Of a DNA stretch of 44,746 nt, positions 17,663-26,504 are shown one piece after another; positions within the stretch are counted from its first letter, which is position 1, and each line of letters starts with the position of its first letter. The position numbers and the translations under genes were made by a program. The notes under the pieces are model-generated. The model was not told the DNA's origin and ran no database searches. It worked only from the letters and a program-made list of their open reading frames with translations. Where the stretch lies: assembly GCA_016870115.1 (NCBI GenBank), contig VGCH01000025.1:1-44746 (forward strand), in the 5' to 3' direction. The DNA is from Alphaproteobacteria bacterium (lineage in GTDB: Bacteria; Pseudomonadota; Alphaproteobacteria; Reyranellales; Reyranellaceae).

Positions 17663-18844
17663 TCACAGTCCCATCTGGCGCGCGGCCAGGTCCTTCATGA
17701 TCTCGAGCGAGCCGCCGCCGATCGACATCACCTTGGTCTCGCGATAGATGCGCTCGACCTTCGAGCCGCGCAGATAGCCCGCGCCCCCCAGAACCTGCAT
17801 CGCCTCATTGGCGCAGTACTCCATGGTGGTGGTCGCGAGATTCTTCAGCATCGCGATCTCGGCCACCGGCTTCTCGCCCTGCCCGACCCGCCAGGCCAGG
17901 AGCTCGAGCGTCGACTTCACCGCGTTGATCCGCATGGCCATATCGACCAGCCGATGGCGGACCACCTGATTGGCGATCAGCGGCTTGCCGAACGTGTGGC
18001 GCTCGCGGGCATAGGCGATCGCCTCGTCGAGGCAGACCTTGGCGTAGCCGTAGGCGCCGGCCGCCATGCCCAGGCGCTCCTGGTTGAAGTTCAGCATGAT
18101 GCCGATGAAGCCCTTATTCTCGGTCCCGATCAGATTGCGCACCGGCACGCGCACGTCGTCGAAGAAGAGCTGCGCGGTGTCCGACGCCCACCAGCCCATC
18201 TTGCGCAGCTTGGTACGGCCGAAGCCCGGCCGGTCGCGCTCGATCATCAGCAGTGACACGCCCGACGCCCCAGGCCCACCGGTGCGGACCGCGACCGTGT
18301 AGTAGTCGGCGCGCACACCCGAGGTGATGAACATCTTCTGGCCGTTCACCACATACTCGTCGCCCTCGCGCCGCGCCGTCGTGCGAAGGTTCGCGACATC
18401 GGATCCGCCCGAAGGCTCGGTGATCGCAAGCGCACTGATCTTCTCGCCGGCGAGGATTTGCGGCAGCAATTCGCGCTTCATCCATTCCGGACCGAGTGCC
18501 GCGATCGGCGGCGAGCCAATCGTGTGGCTGTTGAGGCTGGCATTGACGCCGCCGCTGCCATGGCGCGCCAACTCCTCCGACTTGATGATGCCGAAAAAAG
18601 GATCGGTCGGCACACCGCCATACTCCTCGGGGAAACCGAGCTGCATCAGGCCGGCCGCCGACGCTTTTCGGTAGAGCTCGCGTGGAAACTCCTCCGCTTC
18701 GTCCCACTGGTCGACATGGGGCATGATCTCGCGGTCGACGAAGCGTCGGACCGTGTTGCGGAACGCCTCATGCTCCTCGCCATAGAATGGACTGGGCGGG
18801 CGCGTCTCCGGAATCGCCGGGTTCAGCTGCGGTGCGGTGGCCAT
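17663..18844 (-). CDS. Acyl-CoA dehydrogenase with non-canonical base position
   Basis: A 393-residue FAD-dependent acyl-CoA dehydrogenase. FAD and substrate motifs include ALAITEPSGGSDVANLRT (138-155) and KMFITSG (170-176). FGKPLIANQVVRHRLVDM and QVLGGAGYLRGSKVERIYRE (350-369) lie in the C-terminal helical domain. The usual EGTSE near the C terminus reads GGGSLE (376-381), so the standard catalytic Glu is glycine. E256 in NQERLGMA aligns with the base used by isovaleryl- and long-chain enzymes. The ATG at 18844 has GGAGG six bases upstream. It heads the leftward CoA cluster. Confidence 0.9.
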   Translation of the reverse strand: MATAPQLNPAIPETRPPSPFYGEEHEAFRNTVRRFVDREIMPHVDQWDEAEEFPRELYRKASAAGLMQLGFPEEYGGVPTDPFFGIIKSEELARHGSGGVNASLNSHTIGSPPIAALGPEWMKRELLPQILAGEKISALAITEPSGGSDVANLRTTARREGDEYVVNGQKMFITSGVRADYYTVAVRTGGPGASGVSLLMIERDRPGFGRTKLRKMGWWASDTAQLFFDDVRVPVRNLIGTENKGFIGIMLNFNQERLGMAAGAYGYAKVCLDEAIAYARERHTFGKPLIANQVVRHRLVDMAMRINAVKSTLELLAWRVGQGEKPVAEIAMLKNLATTTMEYCANEAMQVLGGAGYLRGSKVERIYRETKVMSIGGGSLEIMKDLAARQMGL

Positions 18845-18895
18845 TGTGTCCTCCGTCACCAAACTGGCACAGCCGCCCCACCCTCTCCTAGTGCG

Positions 18896-18923
18896 TTGAC
18901 AGCGCGCGTCCCTCCCTCATATT
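18896..18923 (+). promoter_or_regulatory. Predicted sigma70-type promoter of the liv operon
   Basis: A perfect -35 box TTGACA (18896-18901) is followed 16 bases later by CATATT (18918-18923). It lies in the gap between the divergent acyl-CoA dehydrogenase gene and livH and would give a leader of about 45 bases. Confidence 0.6.
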
Positions 18924-18974
18924 GAAAGCCGAAAGACGGCACAGACCGTTTGTGATTTCGACGGGGGGCGGAAG

Positions 18975-19847
18975 CTGGACGTTTTCCTGCAATTGACGCT
19001 GAACGGGCTCGCCGTAGGTTGCATCTACGGGCTCGTCGCGCTGGGCTTCGTGCTGATCTACAAGGCCACGGAGCTCGTGAACTTCGCGCAGGGCGACCTG
19101 CTCATGCTGGGCGCCTTCGTGGCGTTCATGGCGGTCACCTGGTGGGGCCTCGACTACTGGACGAGCTTCGTCATCGCCATCCTGACGGTGGCGCTGTTCG
19201 GCGCGCTGCTCGACGCCACGCTGCTGCGGCGGGTGATTGGTCAGCCCCAGTTCGCCGTGGTCATGCTGACCATCGGCCTTGGAGCCATCTTCCGTACCTT
19301 CGCGTCCGTCACCTGGGGTTCGGAAATCTACACCCTGCCCACGCCGTTCGACGGTGTCTGGAAGATCGCGGGCGTCACGATCAGTCACCAGTATGTCTCG
19401 ATCGTGGTCGGGACGCTGATTCTCTGCGGGGTGCTCTACGGCTTCTTCAACTACACCCGCATCGGCGTTGCCATGCAGGCGACCTCGCAGAACCAGCTCG
19501 CCGCCTACTACATGGGCATCCCGGTGAAGCTGATCTTCTCGCTCATCTGGGCGATCTCGGCGGCCACCGCGGCGGTGGCCGGCATCCTGCTCGCGCCGGT
19601 GACGTTGATCGACATCAACATGGGTCTGGCGGTCGCGCTCAAAGCCTTCGCCGCCGCGGTGCTGGGAGGCTTCGGCTCGATCCCCGGCGCGCTGGTCGGC
19701 GGCATCGTGATCGGCCTGATCGAGCTCTATGCCGGCGCGACCCTGCCGGAGGGCTTCAAGGACACCGCGCCTTACATCGTGCTGCTCCTGATGCTGGCGG
19801 TCCGTCCACAGGGCCTGTTCGGCTCGCTCGGCCGCAAGAAAGTCTGA
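18975..19847 (+). CDS. livH: Branched-chain amino acid-type ABC transporter permease LivH
   Basis: A permease of the LivH family (about 290 residues, seven to eight membrane helices). The family region GLAVGCIYGLVALGFVLIY and the loop ATELVNFAQGDLLMLGAF are clear. GGFGSIPGALVGG is the coupling loop near the C terminus. No ATG or GTG gives a full N terminus. The best-placed start is a CTG at 18975 giving MDVFLQLTLNG, with a GGGGGG/GGAAG ribosome site upstream. A TTG at 18993 is the alternative but cuts into the first helix and lies too far from that site. Partners livM, livG and livF follow. The embedded ligase suggests an acid substrate, not necessarily an amino acid. Confidence 0.9.
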   Translation: MDVFLQLTLNGLAVGCIYGLVALGFVLIYKATELVNFAQGDLLMLGAFVAFMAVTWWGLDYWTSFVIAILTVALFGALLDATLLRRVIGQPQFAVVMLTIGLGAIFRTFASVTWGSEIYTLPTPFDGVWKIAGVTISHQYVSIVVGTLILCGVLYGFFNYTRIGVAMQATSQNQLAAYYMGIPVKLIFSLIWAISAATAAVAGILLAPVTLIDINMGLAVALKAFAAAVLGGFGSIPGALVGGIVIGLIELYAGATLPEGFKDTAPYIVLLLMLAVRPQGLFGSLGRKKV

Positions 19848-19857
19848 GGGCCGGCCG

Positions 19858-21000
19858 ATGCGTTTCCTGTTCAAGACGTCCTACGCCCAGGACACACGGC
19901 TGTTCCGCGACCGGATCGACGCGGGCTGGTACGGCCTGCTCGGCGTCGCGGTGCTGATGGTTCCGTTCGTGCTCTCCGACTACTATGTCGGCGAAGTCAC
20001 CTGGGTCTTCGTCTACGCCATCGCCGGCGTCTCGCTGATGGTGCTGGTGGGTTTCACCGGCCTCGTGTCGCTGGGCCACGCGGCGTTTCTCGGGATCGGC
20101 GCCTACGCCCACGCCTACTTCCTTGAGCTGGGCGCCCCCTGGGTGGTTGCGGCTTCGCTGGCGGTCGTCATCACGACGCTCTGCGGCATCGTCGTGGGAT
20201 TGCCGGCGCTGCGCATGACCGGCATCTACCTGACCATCGCCACCCTCGCCTTCGCCGTCATCATCCAGGAAGTCTTCAACCGCTGGGAACACGTCACCAA
20301 GGGGCTGGCCGGCATGCCCGTCCCGAAGGCGCAGATTTTCGGCGTCTCGTTCGAGGACGACCGCTCCTTCTACTATCTCTGCCTCGCCCTGCTGGTGCTG
20401 GTGCTCTGGACGACGCGCAACCTCCTGCGCACGCCCACGGGCCGCGCCTGGATCGCGATCCGCGACAGCGAAATTGCGGCCCAGTCGATGGGCGTCAATC
20501 TCGCGATCTACAAGTCGATGGCCTTCGCCTACTCGGCCGGCGTCATGGGTCTCGCGGGCGCGCTGTTCGCCCACAAGATCGCCTATCTGGCACCCGACAT
20601 CTTCACCATCCTGCTGTCGATCCAGCTGCTGCTGCTGGTGATCGTCGGCGGACTTGGCTCGCTGCACGGCGCTGTGTTCGGCGCGATCTTCGTGGCGCTG
20701 CTGCCGCCGGTGATCGCCATCCTGCGCGACTCGATTCCGGCGACGCTGGGCAGCGTGGCGTCGGGCACCGGCGTCAAGCTGTTCGCGATCATCGGTGACG
20801 GCTTCGGCGGCTTCCTCAAAAAGCCCGGCGTCGAGGCCGGCATTTTCGGCCTCATCCTCGTGCTGGTGATCCTGCTCGAGCCGCTCGGCATGTACGGTCG
20901 CTGGATGAAGATCCGCATCTTCTTTTCGACCTTCCCCATGTACAAGCGCGCCACGTTCAAACGCCAGAAGAGCTACATGAAGTCGGAGCGGCTGCGGTGA
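19858..21000 (+). CDS. livM: Branched-chain amino acid-type ABC transporter permease LivM
   Basis: A 380-residue LivM-family permease. The core shows LVGFTGLVSLGHAAFLGIGAY (family hallmark), GLPALRMTGIYLTIATLAFA, GRAWIAIRDSEIAAQSMGVN and IVGGLGSLHGAVFGA. About ten hydrophobic segments precede a basic C-terminal tail (about residues 350-380), longer than in E. coli LivM. It pairs with LivH to form the membrane channel. The end overlaps the GTG start of livG by four bases (GTGA). Confidence 0.92.
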   Translation: MRFLFKTSYAQDTRLFRDRIDAGWYGLLGVAVLMVPFVLSDYYVGEVTWVFVYAIAGVSLMVLVGFTGLVSLGHAAFLGIGAYAHAYFLELGAPWVVAASLAVVITTLCGIVVGLPALRMTGIYLTIATLAFAVIIQEVFNRWEHVTKGLAGMPVPKAQIFGVSFEDDRSFYYLCLALLVLVLWTTRNLLRTPTGRAWIAIRDSEIAAQSMGVNLAIYKSMAFAYSAGVMGLAGALFAHKIAYLAPDIFTILLSIQLLLLVIVGGLGSLHGAVFGAIFVALLPPVIAILRDSIPATLGSVASGTGVKLFAIIGDGFGGFLKKPGVEAGIFGLILVLVILLEPLGMYGRWMKIRIFFSTFPMYKRATFKRQKSYMKSERLR

Positions 21001-21755
21001 CCTTCTTCCAGGCCGACAACATCTCGATCAACTTCGGCGGCATCCGCGCCGTCGACGGCGTCAGCTTCGAGGCGAAGAAGGGCGAGGTCTTCACGATCAT
21101 CGGCCCCAACGGCGCCGGCAAGACGACGATCTTCAACCTCGTGAGCCGGATCTACGATCCGTCCGAAGGCCGGCTGGTGTTCGAGGGCAACGACATCACG
21201 CGCGTGCCGCCGCACCGGATCGCGGCCCTGGGCATCGCCCGCACCTTCCAGAACATCGAGCTGTTCGAGCACGCCTCGCTCCTTCAGAACCTGCTGCTCG
21301 CCCGCCATGCCCACAAGAAGTCGGGGTTCTTCTCGGAGCTGCTCTTCACGCCGGCCGTGCGCCGGATGGAAGTCGAGCACCGCGAGGCCGTCGAGAAGGT
21401 GATCGATTTCCTCGACCTCCAGCAGTACCGCGACAACCTGATCGTCAACCTGCCCTACGGTGTGCGCAAGGTGACCGAGCTCGCGCGCGCGCTCTGCACC
21501 GATCCCAAGCTCCTGCTGCTCGATGAGCCCTCCTCCGGCCTCAACGTCGAGGAGACCGAGGACATGGCGTTCTGGATCCAGGACATCAAGAACCTGCTCG
21601 GGATCACGGTGCTGATGGTCGAGCATGACATGAAGCTGGTCTCGGCGGTCTCCGATCGCGTGCTGGCGCTGAACTACGGCAAGCCGCTGGCCACCGGCAC
21701 GCCCTCGGAGGTACAGGGGCACCCCGAGGTCATTCGCGCCTATCTGGGAGGCTGA
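20997..21755 (+). CDS. livG: ABC transporter ATP-binding protein LivG
   Basis: A 252-residue ATPase of the LivG type. Walker A is GPNGAGKTT (36-44). Walker B is LLLLDEPSSGLN, followed by VLMVEHDMKLV with the switch histidine. The signature motif reads NLPYGVRKVTELARAL in place of LSGGQ, as is normal for LivG. The start is a GTG overlapping the livM stop. It energises uptake together with LivF. Confidence 0.93.
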   Translation: MTFFQADNISINFGGIRAVDGVSFEAKKGEVFTIIGPNGAGKTTIFNLVSRIYDPSEGRLVFEGNDITRVPPHRIAALGIARTFQNIELFEHASLLQNLLLARHAHKKSGFFSELLFTPAVRRMEVEHREAVEKVIDFLDLQQYRDNLIVNLPYGVRKVTELARALCTDPKLLLLDEPSSGLNVEETEDMAFWIQDIKNLLGITVLMVEHDMKLVSAVSDRVLALNYGKPLATGTPSEVQGHPEVIRAYLGG

Positions 21756-21761
21756 CGCGCC

Positions 21762-22535
21762 ATGGCCGACCCGATCCTGAAAGTCAGCAACATCGAGACC
21801 TACTACGGTCCGATCATGGCGATCCGCGGCGTTTCCTTCGAAGTCCAGAAGGGCTCGATCGTCACCATCCTGGGCGCCAATGGCGCTGGCAAGACGACCG
21901 TTCTGAAGACCATCAGCGGCGTCATGGATCCGCAGAAGGGCAGCGTCCTGTTCGCGGGCCGCGAGATCCAGCGCACCGACCCGGACAAGGTGATGCGACT
22001 CGGGATCAGCCATGTGCCCGAGGGCCGCGAGGTTTTCCCGTTTCTTAGCGTTCGCGAGAACCTGCGGATGGGCGCCTTCACCCGTCGCGACCCCGATGGG
22101 GTGGCACAGGACCTGGAGACCGTCTTCGGCTACTTCCCCGTCCTGAAGGAGCGCGCCGACCAACGGGCAGGCTCGCTGTCGGGCGGCGAGCAACAGATGC
22201 TCGCGATCAGCCGCGCACTGATGGCGCGGCCGCAGCTGATGCTGCTGGACGAACCCTCGCTCGGGCTGTCGCCCAAGCTGGTGAAGGAGATCTTCGACAT
22301 CGTACTGCGCATCAATCGCGAGCGCGGGGTCACCATCCTGCTGGTCGAGCAGAACGCCAACATGGCGCTGCAGACGGCGGAGTTCGGCTATGTGCTGGAG
22401 GTCGGCCGCATCGTGATGGCCGACACCTGCAAGCGCCTCCTCGAGAAGGAGGACATCAAGGAGTTCTATCTCGGCATCAAGGACCAGGGCGCGCGTGGCC
22501 AGCGACGCTGGAAGAAGCGCAAGACCTGGCGCTGA
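21762..22535 (+). CDS. livF: ABC transporter ATP-binding protein LivF
   Basis: A 257-residue ATPase. Walker A is GANGAGKTT, the signature is LSGGEQQMLAISRAL, Walker B is LMLLDEPSLGLSP, and LLVEQN carries the switch region (Gln where LivG has His, normal for LivF). A basic C-terminal extension (QRRWKKRKTWR) goes beyond the E. coli protein. The ATG begins six bases after livG. A 27-base gap separates it from the acyl-CoA ligase gene. Confidence 0.93.
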   Translation: MADPILKVSNIETYYGPIMAIRGVSFEVQKGSIVTILGANGAGKTTVLKTISGVMDPQKGSVLFAGREIQRTDPDKVMRLGISHVPEGREVFPFLSVRENLRMGAFTRRDPDGVAQDLETVFGYFPVLKERADQRAGSLSGGEQQMLAISRALMARPQLMLLDEPSLGLSPKLVKEIFDIVLRINRERGVTILLVEQNANMALQTAEFGYVLEVGRIVMADTCKRLLEKEDIKEFYLGIKDQGARGQRRWKKRKTWR

Positions 22536-22562
22536 GGCCGGGACCCGAAGGAGACCGTCGGA

Positions 22563-24413
22563 ATGAACGCAAACGTCCCCCGACCCGCCAACGATGGCAT
22601 CGAGGTCGCCGGCTGCGACACGATCGCCAAGCTGTTCCGCCACCAGGTGTCGGCTCGCGCCGATAAGACCGCCTTTCGCGAGAAGACGCTGGGCATCTGG
22701 CAGTCGACCACGTGGCGCGAGTACGGCGAGCGCGCGCGGCATACCGGCATGGGGCTGGCGGCGCTGGGTCTGCAGCCCGGCGATGTGGCCTCGATCCTCG
22801 CCGAGACCATCCCCGAGTGGCTCTATGCCGACATGGGCACGATGGGCGCGGGCGGCGTTTCGAACGGCATCTATCCGACCGACGCGGCCAAGCAGGTCGA
22901 GTACATCGTGAACGACAGCCGCTCGAAATTCATTTTCGTGCAGAACGAGGAGCAGCTCGACAAGTTCCTCGAAATCCGCGAGCGCTGCCCCTCACTCCAA
23001 CGCGCCATCGTGTTCGATATGGAAGGGCTCGCCGACTTCAACGACCCGCAGGTCATGTCGTTCGACGCGCTAGTGGAGCTTGGCGCCCGGCACGACGCGG
23101 CGCACCCCAAGCTTTGGGACGATCGCATCTCGGCGTCGAAGGCCGAGGCACTGGCGCTGCTGGTCTACACCTCCGGCACCACCGGTCCGCCCAAGGGTGC
23201 GATGCTGTCGCACCGCAATGTGATCTTCCAGATCGCCAACGCCGACGCCTTCATTCCGATCGACGAGGACGGCGAGCAGCTCGCGTTCCTGCCGCTCTGC
23301 CATATCGCCGAGCGCACCTTCACGGCGTTCCTGCCGCTGCGCTCCGGCGCGATCGCCAATTTCGCCGAGAGCATCGACACGGTGCCCGACAATGTTCGCG
23401 AGGTGGCGCCGACCAGCTTCTTCGCCGTGCCGCGCATCTGGGAGCGCTTTTACTCCGGCATCACCATCCGCATGAAGGAAGCGACCTGGATCGGCCGCGC
23501 CGCCTACGGCTGGGCCTTAGGGGTTGGCCAGCGTCGCGCCGAGCGTCGGCTGGAGGGCTTGCCCCCATCGGGCTGGCTCGATCTGCAGTACCGCATTGCC
23601 GATTTCATGGTGCTCGACAACATCAAGCGCTCGATCGGGATGCACCGCGTGCGGTTCGCCGGGACCGGCGCCGCGCCGATCGCGCCGGACCTGATCCGCT
23701 GGTACCGCGCGCTCGGCATCGACATGCGCGAGGTCTACGGACAGACCGAGAATTGCGGCGTGGCGACGGGCATGCCGGACCGGATCAAGCTCGGCACCGT
23801 GGGCGTTGCCGCGCCGCGCACCGAGATGAAGCTGTCGCCCGAGGGCGAGATCCTGCTCAAGGGCCCGCACATCTTCATGGGCTACCTGAACCAGCCGCAG
23901 AAGACGGCGGAGACGGTGAAGGACGGCTGGCTGCACACCGGTGATGTCGGCACGCTCGACAATGAGGGCTATGTCCGCATCACCGACCGGATGAAGGACA
24001 TCATCATCACCGCGGGCGGCAAGAACATCACGCCATCCGAGATCGAGAACCAACTCAAGTTCTCGCCCTACATCTCCGACGCCGTCGTGGTGGGCGACCG
24101 CCGGAAGTTCCTGACCTGCCTGGTGATGATCGACTACGACAACGTCGCCAAGTTCGCGCAGGACGCCAACGTGCCGTTCACCGACTTCACCTCGCTCTGC
24201 CGCACCCAGCAGGTGAAGGATCTGGTTTGGGGCGAGATCGAGCGGGTCAACGCCAATTTCGCGCGGGTCGAGACCATCAAGAAGTTCCGGCTGATCGAGC
24301 AGCAGCTCACCGCCGAGGACGACGAGGTCACGCCGACCCTCAAGCTCAAGCGCAAGTTCGTGAACGAGAAATACAAGGGGTTGATCGAGACCATGTATGC
24401 AGAGGCCGCGTGA
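22563..24413 (+). CDS. AMP-dependent long-chain acyl-CoA synthetase-like ligase
   Basis: A 616-residue adenylate-forming ligase of the long-chain acyl-CoA synthetase type. The P-loop LLVYTSGTTGPPKGAMLSHRN is complete. The adenylate motif is EVYGQTENCG, the hinge is HTGDVGTLDNEGYVRITDR, and the C-terminal region IITAGGKNITPSEIEN follows. It activates a carboxylic acid with ATP and CoA. Sitting between livF and the receptor gene, it is well placed to trap the imported substrate as a CoA ester. This embedded arrangement recurs in proteobacterial Liv-type clusters. Confidence 0.9.
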   Translation: MNANVPRPANDGIEVAGCDTIAKLFRHQVSARADKTAFREKTLGIWQSTTWREYGERARHTGMGLAALGLQPGDVASILAETIPEWLYADMGTMGAGGVSNGIYPTDAAKQVEYIVNDSRSKFIFVQNEEQLDKFLEIRERCPSLQRAIVFDMEGLADFNDPQVMSFDALVELGARHDAAHPKLWDDRISASKAEALALLVYTSGTTGPPKGAMLSHRNVIFQIANADAFIPIDEDGEQLAFLPLCHIAERTFTAFLPLRSGAIANFAESIDTVPDNVREVAPTSFFAVPRIWERFYSGITIRMKEATWIGRAAYGWALGVGQRRAERRLEGLPPSGWLDLQYRIADFMVLDNIKRSIGMHRVRFAGTGAAPIAPDLIRWYRALGIDMREVYGQTENCGVATGMPDRIKLGTVGVAAPRTEMKLSPEGEILLKGPHIFMGYLNQPQKTAETVKDGWLHTGDVGTLDNEGYVRITDRMKDIIITAGGKNITPSEIENQLKFSPYISDAVVVGDRRKFLTCLVMIDYDNVAKFAQDANVPFTDFTSLCRTQQVKDLVWGEIERVNANFARVETIKKFRLIEQQLTAEDDEVTPTLKLKRKFVNEKYKGLIETMYAEAA

Positions 24414-24437
24414 CCTTGGGCGGCGGCCGTCTATAAT
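24410..24437 (+). promoter_or_regulatory. Predicted internal promoter for the receptor gene
   Basis: A perfect -10 box TATAAT (24432-24437) lies 16 bases after a GTGACC -35-like box (24410-24415), in the gap after the ligase gene. It would give extra transcription of the binding protein, which is usually needed in excess over the membrane parts. Confidence 0.6.
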
Positions 24438-24469
24438 CGCCCGGGCGAATCTTTAGGGAGGATGCGTCG

Positions 24470-25633
24470 ATGTTCTGGAAACTGGCGGCGGCGACCGGTG
24501 TCGCTGCGATTGCGTTCGGGGCTGCCGCCTCGGCGCAGACCCGCGGGGTCACCGCGAACGAAGTGAAGCTCGGGCTGCCGACCGACCTGTCGGGCGTGGC
24601 CGCGACCTACGGCGTGTCGTCGTCGAACGCGGCCAAGATGCGGTTCGACGAGGTCAACGCCGCGGGCGGCGTGAAAGGCCGCAAGGTCACTCTGATCGTC
24701 GAGGACCAGGGCTACCAGGTTCCGAAGGCGGTGCAGGCTTGCAACAAGCTGATCAACCGCGACCGCGTTTTCGCCTTCGTGGCGCCGCTCGGCACGCCGA
24801 TGAACAACGCCTGCTTCAAGGACCAGCTCGCGGCCGGCGTGCCCAACCTGTTCCCGCTGTCGGCGGCGCGCTCGATGTTCGAGCCGTACCACCCGCTGAA
24901 GTTCTACAATGCGGCGAGCTACGTCGACCAGATCCGTTCGGGCATCGACTACTTCGTGAAGACGAAGGGCAAGAAGAACGTCTGCGTGATGTACCAGGAC
25001 ACCGACTTCGGTAAGGAAATCCTGGAAGGCGCCGAACTGCAGACGAAGAAGCTCGGCATCAAGCTTGTCGAGGCGGCCGGCCACAAGCCGACCGACCAGG
25101 ACTTCACCGCTCCGCTCACCAAGCTGCGCGGCGCGGGCTGCGACCTGATCGCGATGGGCACCATCGTCCGCGACAGCATCGTGCCCTACGTCACCGCCCG
25201 CAAGATGGGCTGGACCAACGTCGACTTCCTCGGCTCCGCGGCGGCCTACGACCTGATCGTTGGCGCGGCGCAGGGCATGGAGGGATTCTACGGCATGGGC
25301 CTCACGGACATGCCCTATGGCGACAGCCAGGTTGCCTCGGTGCGCAACTTCGTGGTGGCCTACAAGGCCAAGTACAACATCGATCCCAACATCGGCGCGG
25401 TTTACGGCTATGTCGGCGCCGACCTCACCATCGCGGGCCTTGATCGCGCTGGCCAGAATCTCACCACGGACTCCTTCATCAAGGGCATGGAGAGCATCAA
25501 GGGCTATCGCGACATCTTCAACGGACCCGAAGTGAGCTTCGGCCCGAACATCCGGCAGGGCGCCAACAAGTCGTTCCTGGCCGTGGTCAAGGGCGGTCGC
25601 TGGGTCCGCGAGACCGAGCCGCTGGGCTTCTAG
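24470..25633 (+). CDS. ABC transporter periplasmic substrate-binding protein (LivK-like)
   Basis: A 387-residue periplasmic binding protein of the Leu/Ile/Val-type family (type I fold). A signal peptide of about 23 residues ends ASA-QT. The mature protein starts with the family pattern VKLGLPTDLSGVAATYG. NAAKMRFDEVNAAGGVKGRKV, YQDTDFGKEI and GAVYGYVGADL follow. AGGGAGGA at 24455-24462 fixes the ATG. It delivers substrate to LivHMGF. The ligand is unknown; the neighbouring ligase points to a carboxylic acid. A strong terminator follows. Confidence 0.92.
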   Translation: MFWKLAAATGVAAIAFGAAASAQTRGVTANEVKLGLPTDLSGVAATYGVSSSNAAKMRFDEVNAAGGVKGRKVTLIVEDQGYQVPKAVQACNKLINRDRVFAFVAPLGTPMNNACFKDQLAAGVPNLFPLSAARSMFEPYHPLKFYNAASYVDQIRSGIDYFVKTKGKKNVCVMYQDTDFGKEILEGAELQTKKLGIKLVEAAGHKPTDQDFTAPLTKLRGAGCDLIAMGTIVRDSIVPYVTARKMGWTNVDFLGSAAAYDLIVGAAQGMEGFYGMGLTDMPYGDSQVASVRNFVVAYKAKYNIDPNIGAVYGYVGADLTIAGLDRAGQNLTTDSFIKGMESIKGYRDIFNGPEVSFGPNIRQGANKSFLAVVKGGRWVRETEPLGF

Positions 25634-25656
25634 CCCGCAACGCATAGCGCATCGCG

Positions 25657-25690
25657 AAACCCGGGCGGGCAACCGCCCGGGTTTTTCTTT
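25657..25690 (+). terminator. Rho-independent terminator of the liv operon
   Basis: A nine-pair GC stem (CCCGGGCGG / CCGCCCGGG, 25660-25681) with a GCAA tetraloop is followed by TTTTTCTTT. It is preceded by AAA, which extends the stem. It lies directly after the receptor gene stop. Confidence 0.92.
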
Positions 25691-25733
25691 GGCCGCACCG
25701 CGGGCACGCCCTATGCTCCCGCCGGGAGGAACG

Positions 25734-26504
25734 ATGGCGGGACGGCTGGATGGCAAGGTGGCGCTGCTCACCGGCGGCGCGTCGGGACTGGGGCTCGCGT
25801 CCGCGCGGCTGATGGTCCGCGAGGGCGCGCGTGTGGTGTTGGCAGACGTGGCCCGCGACGCCGGCGAACGGGCGGCCGCCGAGATCGGACCCAACGCCTC
25901 GTTCATGACGCTCGACGTCACCGACGAAGCCCGCTGGGCGGAGGTGGTCGATGCCACCGTGGCGCGGCATGGCAAGCTCAACGTGCTGCTGAACTCCGCC
26001 GGCATCGCCTGGCCCGATGGCTCGATCGAGAGCTGCTCGCTCGCCGATTTCCGCCGCATGATGGCGATCAATGCCGAGGGCACCTTCCTCGGCTGCAAGA
26101 GCGCGGTGCGAGCGATGAAGGGCTCGAGCGAAGGCTGCTCCATCGTGAACATTTCCTCCGTGGCGGGGCTGGTGAGCGGCTGGTCGATGGCCGCCTACTC
26201 CCCCTCCAAGGGCGCCGTGCGCCTTCTCACCAAGAGCGTGGCGCTCCACTGCGCTCGGGCCGGCTATCCGATCCGCTGCAACTCCGTGCATCCGGCCTTC
26301 ATCCAGACGCCGATGGTCCAGCAGGGCATTGACGCCGACAGCGATCCGGAGCGCGCGCTGCGCCGCATGCGCCGGCAGGTGCCGCTCGGCCGGATCGGCG
26401 AACCCGACGATATCGCTTACATGGTGCTCTATCTCGCCTCCGACGAATCGAAGTTCGTGACCGGGGCGGAAATGGTGGTCGATGGCGGCTGCACCGCGCT
26501 CTGA
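25734..26504 (+). CDS. SDR family oxidoreductase (first of three tandem)
   Basis: A 256-residue classical short-chain dehydrogenase. The cofactor motif is TGGASGLG (13-20) with D38 after strand 2, suggesting NAD preference. NSAGIA follows, and the catalytic residues are Ser at 141-142, Y155 and K159 (YSPSK). GGGAGG at 25724-25729 supports the ATG. The segments FLGCKSAVRAMKG and KGAVRLLTKSVALHCA recur almost unchanged in the next two genes, so the three form a tandem family. Closest resemblance is to alicyclic alcohol or hydroxysteroid dehydrogenases. It begins after the liv terminator and needs its own promoter. Confidence 0.9.
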   Translation: MAGRLDGKVALLTGGASGLGLASARLMVREGARVVLADVARDAGERAAAEIGPNASFMTLDVTDEARWAEVVDATVARHGKLNVLLNSAGIAWPDGSIESCSLADFRRMMAINAEGTFLGCKSAVRAMKGSSEGCSIVNISSVAGLVSGWSMAAYSPSKGAVRLLTKSVALHCARAGYPIRCNSVHPAFIQTPMVQQGIDADSDPERALRRMRRQVPLGRIGEPDDIAYMVLYLASDESKFVTGAEMVVDGGCTAL

